Assembly (NCBI GenBank): GCA_031254385.1
Contig: JAIRUO010000238.1
Span: 1 to 9,544, forward strand
Direction: 5' to 3'
DNA: 9,544 bases
From: Treponema sp.
Lineage (GTDB): Bacteria; Spirochaetota; Spirochaetia; Treponematales; Breznakiellaceae
Shown: one piece after another, positions 5,070-9,544 of the stretch
Layout of the letters: every line of letters begins with the position of its first letter
Numbering within the stretch: the first letter of the stretch is position 1
Program-made: the position numbers and the translations under genes
Notes under the pieces: model-generated
The model's input: the letters and a program-made list of their open reading frames with translations, nothing else
Database searches by the model: none
What the model was told of the DNA's origin: nothing

Positions 5070-7565
5070 CTATACCAAAGTCCTTGCTATGCGTACTATG
5101 TCGGCGAATACGCCGCCGGCGGTTACCTGGGCTCCGGCGCCTGGGCCTTTGATGACCATGGGCAGGCTGGAATAGCGGTCGCTGGTGATCACTACTATGT
5201 TGTCAGCGTCAATGAGTGAGCGGAAGGGGCTGCCAGGTTCTTCTTCCCTTAATGAAAGCTTGGCAGCGCCTTCTTCGATGACAGCAACATAACGCAGGGC
5301 CTTTCCTTCTTTGGCGGCATTTGAACGCCGTTTCTCAAAGGCGTTATCTGATTTTTCCAGTTCTTTGAAAAAGGCTTCCACTCCCTCAGCCTTAAAACAG
5401 GCATCGGGCAGGATGGATTCTATGTCCACGGCAGAAAACTCAAGTGAGAGGCCACATTCCCTTGCTAATATTAAGGCTTTTCTGGCTGCATCCATTGCAT
5501 TTAGGTCGTCTCTTGGGTCCGGTTCCGTATAGCCTTTGGCTTTGGCTTCACGAACCAATGCGGAGAAGGATTTTGATCCGTCATAATTATTAAAGATATA
5601 GCTTAGGGTTCCTGATAGTACGGCCTCTATGCGGCGCACCTTGTCTCCAGATAAAAAGAGATCGCGTAACGTGGAGATTACCGGAAGACCCGCGCATACG
5701 GTTGTCTCGTAAAGATAGGGTATGCCTCGGTTTCTGGAAAAGCCCTTGAGCGTTCTGTAATAACCAAGTGAACCGGCATTGGCCCTTTTGTTTGGCGTAA
5801 CAATAGGAATGGACGACTGTAGTATATCCGCGTACCAGCCCGCCACTTCTTCGCTGGCCGTGCAGTCGCAGAAGCAGCTATTGGGCAGATTCATGGCCTT
5901 CATTGACGCGACAAAAGACGCAAGATCAAGAGGGCTTGGTTTTTCGGCAGAAGCATTTTCTTCTTTCAGAAATGATCTTGCTTTCCCGGGGTCTATACCC
6001 GAAGACCGGAAAATCATGCGTTTGGAATCCGCAATGCCGACAAGGTTAATCTTTATCTTGAATTCTTCCGCAAGGATTTCCCTGTACTGTGCAATCTGAT
6101 CGAGCAGGGTTCCTCCTATTAATCCCGTTCCCAAAAGGAAAAGGTTCACGGAACGGACACCGGCAAGGAAGAAGGCCTCGTGTATGGCGTTAAGGGCTTT
6201 GCCTTCATCTTGTTTTGACACCACCGCAGAAATATTTATCTCTGAAGAACCCTGGGCGATCGCCGTAACGCTGATGCCGTTCCTGCCAAGTGCATGAAAC
6301 ACCTTGCCGGAAATGCCCGGCGTTTTTTTCATCCTTGCGCCGACAACTGCGATGATTGACAGATCCGTTTCTATTACAGGCACATCTATGGATTTTTCGG
6401 ATATTTCCTTTTGAAACTCCAGTTCCAAAGCTTCTTTCGCGGCGGGAGCGTCCGAAGGAAGAACGGCAAGGCAAATAGAATACTCGCTGGAGCTTTGGCT
6501 TATAAGGATTATGTTGACATTACGCCGTGCGAGCGCGCTAAACAGCCGTGCCGAAAACACGATATCGCCTACCAGACCGGAACCCTGCAAACTGACCAGG
6601 GCAATGCCGCTCATCGAGCTAATGCCCCGTATGGGGAATGCGTCCTCTTCACCTTCCATAATAACAGCAGTTCCCGGGCAAGACGGATTAAAGGTATTCT
6701 TTATCCTGATAGGAATGCGTTTCTCAAGGGCCGGCCTGATGCTTGGAGGATAAATAACCTTTGCCCCAAAATGCGACAGTTCCATCGCTTCCGCATAGGA
6801 AATGCTCTTTATCCTAAAGGCGTTCAATACCTGCCGGGGATCCGCAGTAAGTATGCCGTCAACATCGCTCCATATTTCCAGTTCTTCCGCGTCCAGCGCA
6901 ACCGCAAAAATCGCAGAACTCAGGTCCGACCCTCCCCTTCCAAGGGTTGTTACGGAATTGTCAGGGGCTGTTCCTATAAAACCGGTTGCGATCTGTATGG
7001 GCTTTCCGGCTCTATTATCCATATATAACGAATTGAAAAACGAGCGTATTCTGGGATAAGTTTCATCCGGCTGGAATACCGCTTTGCCAAAATTATTGTC
7101 GGTCCTGACGAGGGGCCGGGTATCAAGAAAGGCCGAAGGAATCCCACGACTTGTAAAAATGACAGCCAAAAGAGCGGCAGAAAGCCGTTCGCCAAAACTC
7201 ATCAATATATCCAGAGTGCGGAAAGACAATTCACGAATTACAGAAACACCGTCTAGGATACGGACAAGCTCGTCCATCCTGGCATTCAAGATTTCTGCGG
7301 CCTTTTCCAGATTTTCGCCGGACAAAAACTTTTCCGCTATATCCAGATGCCTTTTTTTTATGCTTGCGGCCGTCTCAAGATAACGGTCGTCGCCGGATGC
7401 CGCCATACGGCTTATTTGAATAAGCGAATCTGTAACTCCGGAAAAAGCAGAAACCACAACAACCCCGGTTCTTTCCCGGTGTTCGCCGTCTTTGAGTATG
7501 GAGATGATCTTTTCAATCCCTTCTGCAGAACCTACTGAAGTTCCGCCAAATTTGAGTACAAGCAT
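5070..7565 (-). CDS. thrA: Bifunctional aspartokinase / homoserine dehydrogenase
   Basis: The enzyme phosphorylates aspartate and reduces aspartate semialdehyde to homoserine, two steps toward threonine and methionine. It has 831 residues from ATG 7565, close to E. coli ThrA (820). Seen in order: KFGGTSVG (5-12), TTLGRGGSD (206-214) and SDVDGILTADPR (233-244) of the kinase. Two ACT-like segments follow near 315-373 and 402-463, probable allosteric sites. The dehydrogenase has LLGTGLIGG (479-485 core), TPNKRAN (590-596), TTVCAGLPVIS, LSGTLSYIFN, and GYTEPDPRDDLNAMDAARK with likely catalytic K696. ATG 7565 is chosen because KFGGTSV then starts at residue 5, as in the family; the frame runs on for 47 codons of repeat DNA to an ATG at 7706. 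No Shine-Dalgarno is seen. thrA rather than metL is a symbol by similarity; the effector is unknown. Confidence 0.95.
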   Translation of the reverse strand: MLVLKFGGTSVGSAEGIEKIISILKDGEHRERTGVVVVSAFSGVTDSLIQISRMAASGDDRYLETAASIKKRHLDIAEKFLSGENLEKAAEILNARMDELVRILDGVSVIRELSFRTLDILMSFGERLSAALLAVIFTSRGIPSAFLDTRPLVRTDNNFGKAVFQPDETYPRIRSFFNSLYMDNRAGKPIQIATGFIGTAPDNSVTTLGRGGSDLSSAIFAVALDAEELEIWSDVDGILTADPRQVLNAFRIKSISYAEAMELSHFGAKVIYPPSIRPALEKRIPIRIKNTFNPSCPGTAVIMEGEEDAFPIRGISSMSGIALVSLQGSGLVGDIVFSARLFSALARRNVNIILISQSSSEYSICLAVLPSDAPAAKEALELEFQKEISEKSIDVPVIETDLSIIAVVGARMKKTPGISGKVFHALGRNGISVTAIAQGSSEINISAVVSKQDEGKALNAIHEAFFLAGVRSVNLFLLGTGLIGGTLLDQIAQYREILAEEFKIKINLVGIADSKRMIFRSSGIDPGKARSFLKEENASAEKPSPLDLASFVASMKAMNLPNSCFCDCTASEEVAGWYADILQSSIPIVTPNKRANAGSLGYYRTLKGFSRNRGIPYLYETTVCAGLPVISTLRDLFLSGDKVRRIEAVLSGTLSYIFNNYDGSKSFSALVREAKAKGYTEPDPRDDLNAMDAARKALILARECGLSLEFSAVDIESILPDACFKAEGVEAFFKELEKSDNAFEKRRSNAAKEGKALRYVAVIEEGAAKLSLREEEPGSPFRSLIDADNIVVITSDRYSSLPMVIKGPGAGAQVTAGGVFADIVRIARTLV

Positions 7566-7577
7566 AGTAGTATTATA
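7566..7577 (-). promoter_or_regulatory. -10 box abutting the thrA start; possible leaderless mRNA
   Basis: The minus strand reads TATAAT (7577-7572), ACTACT, then the ATG at 7565. A start 7 nt beyond the box would fall on the A of the ATG, and there is no Shine-Dalgarno. The expected -35 position (7600-7595) reads TATTCC, a poor match, so this is a candidate only. Confidence 0.35.
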
Positions 7578-7605
7578 GGGAGTTAGGGGGTTAGGGAATA
7601 GGGGG
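7576..7605 (+). repeat. Degenerate TAGGGNN tandem repeat, G-quadruplex motif
   Basis: Four units follow one another: TAGGGAGT, TAGGGGGT, TAGGGAA and TAGGGGG. The G runs (3, 5, 3, 5) are spaced 5, 3 and 4 nt and meet the usual G3N1-7 quadruplex pattern. The G-rich strand is the template strand of thrA, immediately upstream of its start. Confidence 0.75.
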
Positions 7606-7715
7606 TACAAAATCTGCATCCTTGCAGATTTTGTACCTTCGACGAATGCTGCGCATTCGTCAGCTAAAGTGCAATCCCTGCGGGATTGCTTTGGAAACAG
7701 CGGCATCCATGCCGC
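7604..7715. repeat. Array of four consecutive palindromes upstream of thrA
   Basis: Unit 1 has GGTACAAAATCTGCA (7604-7618), loop TCCT, and its exact complement (7623-7637), a 15-bp stem. Unit 2 has GACGAATGC (7641-7649), loop TGC, GCATTCGTC (7653-7661). Unit 3 has GCAATCCC (7671-7678), loop TGC, GGGATTGC (7682-7689). Unit 4 has GCGGCAT (7700-7706), CC, ATGCCGC (7709-7715). On the minus strand the centres of units 1 and 4 share GCA(A/T)GGATGC, while units 2 and 3 share a GCA loop, even though the stems differ. No T tract follows any of them. Confidence 0.85.
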
Positions 7716-7720
7716 AGGGG

Positions 7721-9214
7721 TTAGAGTCGTGCAAAGGTGCTACTTAGCCGGCGGATTTTTTCGGCGAGTTCAAGGGTGGCAGCACCGGGCAGCATACGCC
7801 AGCGCCAGTTTCTGCCTCCAAGGGTTGAAGGCGTGTTCATCCGTGCGCGGTCGTCTAAGCCAAGGTAGTCTTGCATTGGAATGATGACCGTATTAGCGAT
7901 GCTGGCAAGGGCGCAGCGTATAAAAGACCAGTTGCCTTCTTTTCTGTTTTTTATGCCGAAATAATCCATGGCGAGTCTTACATCTTCTACAGGCGCTGCT
8001 TTGAACCAGCCAAGCGAGGTGGAATTGTCATGGGTGCCGGTATAGACCACGCAATTCTGAACGTAAGTGTGCGGCATATAGTCGCTTTCTTCGCGAGAGT
8101 CAAACGCAAACTGGAGAACCTTCATTCCTGGATAGCCTGATGCGTGTAACAGGGCATTTACTTCGGGCGTGAGGTAGCCAAGATCTTCGGCGATGATTGC
8201 TGCGCCGGGCAATTCCCAGTTAATCGCTTCGATAAACGCAAGTCCCGGCCCTTTTACCCATTTACCGCCAGAGGCGTCAGGGGCGTGGGCATCTATCGAA
8301 AAATAACTTTCAAAGCCACGAAAGTGATCGATGCGTACAACATCATATAACTTGAAGCTGAAACGCAACCGGTCTATCCACCATGCAAAACCAGTTTCAG
8401 CAATAAGATCCCAGCGGTACAGTGGGTTTCCCCAGAGCTGGCCGCCTAATGCAAAAGAGTCGGGAGGGCATCCGGCTACTCGCAAGGGCCTGCGATTTTT
8501 GTCCAGGAGGAATAATTCGCTGTTTGCCCAGGTATCGGCACTGTCTGCTGCAACGTAAATCGGTATATCGCCGATAATGGCAATACCAAGACTTTTCGCG
8601 TAATCTCTGATTCCCTGCCACTGGGTATAAGCCAAAAACTGTGCAAAGGAATAGTAGCATATTTCCGTGTCAAGCTCTTCTTTAATTTTTTGCAGGGAGC
8701 TTTTATTGCCCATCCTGAATTCTTTATCCCATTCAAGCCAGCAGCAGCCTAGGTGTCCTTTTTTGAGCGCCATAAAAAGACTGTAGTCTTCAAGCCAGAA
8801 GCTGTTCTGTTCGCAGAAAGAATCGAAAGCAACGCATTTGGCTGTGTCAGCCATAAAGTGTAAGAAGGCAATACGAAGCAGCAACTCACGGCGACGGTAC
8901 AGAATGCCATAATACGTGGCATCGGCCTTTTTACCCCAGTGTACTGCGTTCACTTCTTCTGCCGAAAGAAGATCTTGTTCAATAAGGGTATCAAGATCTA
9001 TGTAATATGAAGAAATTGCGAAAGCGGAAAAACTCTGATAAGGGCTATCCCCCCAGCCGGTCGGCCCCAGGGGAAGTATCTGCCAGTAGCGTTGCCCCGC
9101 TGCTTTTAAGAAATCCAGCCACCGGCGCGCCTCTTTTCCGAATGAGCCGATGCCATAAGGCGAAGGGAGACTGCTTACCGCCAGCAAAATCCCGGCCGCC
9201 CGCTCGTTTAACAT
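7721..9214 (-). CDS. malQ: 4-alpha-glucanotransferase (amylomaltase)
   Basis: This GH77 enzyme disproportionates alpha-1,4-glucans in maltodextrin or glycogen metabolism, in the cytoplasm. It has 497 residues, the length of the short bacterial (Thermus-like) amylomaltases rather than the longer E. coli form. Seen: SSLPSPYGIGSFG (14-26), LPLGPTGWGDSPYQSFSAFA (47-66), GDIPIYVAADSADTW (215-229), GGQLWGNPLYRWD (257-269), nucleophile D296 in VRIDHFRGFESYF, acid/base E343 in IAEDLGYLTPEV, D396 in YTGTHDNSTSLGW, and NTPSTLGGRNWRWRM (460-474). All three catalytic carboxylates are present. ATG 9214 places the SLPSPYGIG motif at the family's usual distance from the N-terminus, but only a weak ribosome binding site precedes it. 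The palindrome array and thrA follow on the same strand, with a 155-nt gap. Confidence 0.96.
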   Translation of the reverse strand: MLNERAAGILLAVSSLPSPYGIGSFGKEARRWLDFLKAAGQRYWQILPLGPTGWGDSPYQSFSAFAISSYYIDLDTLIEQDLLSAEEVNAVHWGKKADATYYGILYRRRELLLRIAFLHFMADTAKCVAFDSFCEQNSFWLEDYSLFMALKKGHLGCCWLEWDKEFRMGNKSSLQKIKEELDTEICYYSFAQFLAYTQWQGIRDYAKSLGIAIIGDIPIYVAADSADTWANSELFLLDKNRRPLRVAGCPPDSFALGGQLWGNPLYRWDLIAETGFAWWIDRLRFSFKLYDVVRIDHFRGFESYFSIDAHAPDASGGKWVKGPGLAFIEAINWELPGAAIIAEDLGYLTPEVNALLHASGYPGMKVLQFAFDSREESDYMPHTYVQNCVVYTGTHDNSTSLGWFKAAPVEDVRLAMDYFGIKNRKEGNWSFIRCALASIANTVIIPMQDYLGLDDRARMNTPSTLGGRNWRWRMLPGAATLELAEKIRRLSSTFARL

Positions 9215-9233
9215 GAGCTAAGTTTGATGCAAA

Positions 9234-9262
9234 ATAATAAAAATAACAAGCTGAAGCACCAA
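9234..9262 (-). promoter_or_regulatory. Candidate sigma-70 promoter of malQ
   Basis: On the minus strand, TTGGTG (9262-9257), 17 nt, TATTAT (9239-9234). The -10 box matches 5/6 and the -35 box 3/6. A start near 9227 gives a short leader of about 13 nt with no clear Shine-Dalgarno before ATG 9214. Confidence 0.4.
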
Positions 9263-9290
9263 GAGTATTTAACCACCACAATACCGGAAG

Positions 9291-9350
9291 CCTAAAAAAA
9301 ACTAAAAAAAATTTTTAATCTGGCTTTCTATGATAGATCAGTAATATAAA
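9291..9350 (+). promoter_or_regulatory. A-tract and candidate promoter for the last gene
   Basis: Phased A and T runs (about 9294-9316) precede TAATATAAA (9342-9350), a likely -10 region. The -35 position (TCTGGC or TGGCTT near 9319-9326) is poor. The A tracts could act as an UP element. Tentative. Confidence 0.3.
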
Positions 9351-9359
9351 ATTATGCCC

Positions 9360-9364
9360 GGAGG
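9360..9364 (+). promoter_or_regulatory. Ribosome binding site of the last gene
   Basis: GGAGG lies 7 nt before the ATG at 9372, the clearest Shine-Dalgarno in the window, and is the main support for that short, truncated gene. Confidence 0.75.
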
Positions 9365-9371
9365 ATATAAA

Positions 9372-9544
9372 ATGACCACTCAGGAAACTAATCTTAAAAA
9401 ACAAAACGGGCCTTCATTTAACAATATGAAGGCATTTAGCCTGCCCGAAGCAAGAAAGGAAATTATACTACCTGTAACCAGAGAGGATATGATCTCAGTA
9501 GAAAACAGCTTTCCTTCTTCATATCAGATGGTATTGCTTAAAAA
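9372..9544 (+). CDS. Partial unrecognised protein (first 57 codons)
   Basis: An ATG with GGAGG 7 nt upstream opens a frame that stays open to the end of the window. It begins MTTQETNLKKQNGPSFNNMK, a polar, Lys/Asn-rich leader without a signal peptide or membrane segment, followed by a more ordinary segment with RKEIILPVTREDMISVENSF. No family was recognised. It is divergent from malQ, with a 157-bp A/T-rich spacer between them. The reading frame is supported by the ribosome binding site and lack of stops over 57 codons, a short stretch, so moderate certainty. Confidence 0.7.
   Translation, partial: MTTQETNLKKQNGPSFNNMKAFSLPEARKEIILPVTREDMISVENSFPSSYQMVLLK

Noticed and set aside
6411..7028. 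Long plus-strand frame (205 codons) within the aspartokinase region
   Set aside because: It lies antisense to well conserved kinase and ACT-domain codons, and its product resembles nothing known to me. It is a shadow frame.
7566..7706. Threonine-attenuation leader peptide upstream of thrA
   Set aside because: The open stretch is not rich in Thr or Ile codons, is in frame with thrA, and has no terminator hairpin with a U tract.
7604..7715. CRISPR-like array
   Set aside because: The units have different sequences and lengths and lack a constant repeat with unique spacers.
9319..9336. Sigma-54 type promoter from TGGC near 9321
   Set aside because: No GC doublet stands at the required 10-nt spacing from the GG.
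1..9544. A new multi-gene defence or mobile system
   Set aside because: All complete genes are recognisable metabolic or translation genes; no integrase, transposase, nuclease, toxin or reverse transcriptase is seen.

Overview
The window looks like ordinary chromosome from a spirochaete. The best guess is a Treponema of about 50% GC, of the termite-gut type. That rests on the overall feel of the proteins and on the interspersed repeats, is inference, and is not proven by any marker here. No phage, plasmid, IS, CRISPR, rRNA or tRNA gene was recognised. All complete genes are metabolic or housekeeping, and the least explained DNA lies between genes.

Layout: (1) Position 2-604 (+) is the 3' part of an unrecognised, possibly PilZ-like gene. 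It is followed after 20 nt by hisS (625-1962, +), probably in one transcript. (2) The gap 1963-2260 separates hisS from a convergent class I/II aminotransferase gene (2261-3487, -). It holds degenerate ACGGAT/CTCCGTG repeat pieces, one of which supplies the stop codon of hisS. (3) A 47-bp divergent spacer leads to an AraM/EgsA-type sn-glycerol-1-phosphate dehydrogenase (3535-4932, +). (4) A 100-bp imperfect inverted repeat (4953-5052) lies between this gene and the convergent fused aspartokinase/homoserine dehydrogenase (5070-7565, -). (5) Upstream of that fusion gene, 7566-7720 holds a degenerate TAGGGNN tandem repeat (a G-quadruplex candidate) and four consecutive palindromes. Next comes malQ, 4-alpha-glucanotransferase (7721-9214, -). 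(6) A divergent A/T-rich spacer leads to the first 57 codons of an unrecognised gene (9372 to the end, +).

Functionally, HisRS charges tRNA-His. The AK-HSDH fusion carries two steps of the aspartate-to-threonine/methionine pathway. The aminotransferase could supply aspartate or exchange amino groups. MalQ works on maltodextrin/glycogen. G1PDH makes the glycerol-phosphate enantiomer found in archaeal-type or Bacillus-type ether lipids. These genes do not form one pathway. The points most worth following are the repeat-built thrA leader with an apparently leaderless start, the repeat-derived end of hisS, and the G1PDH in a presumed spirochaete.
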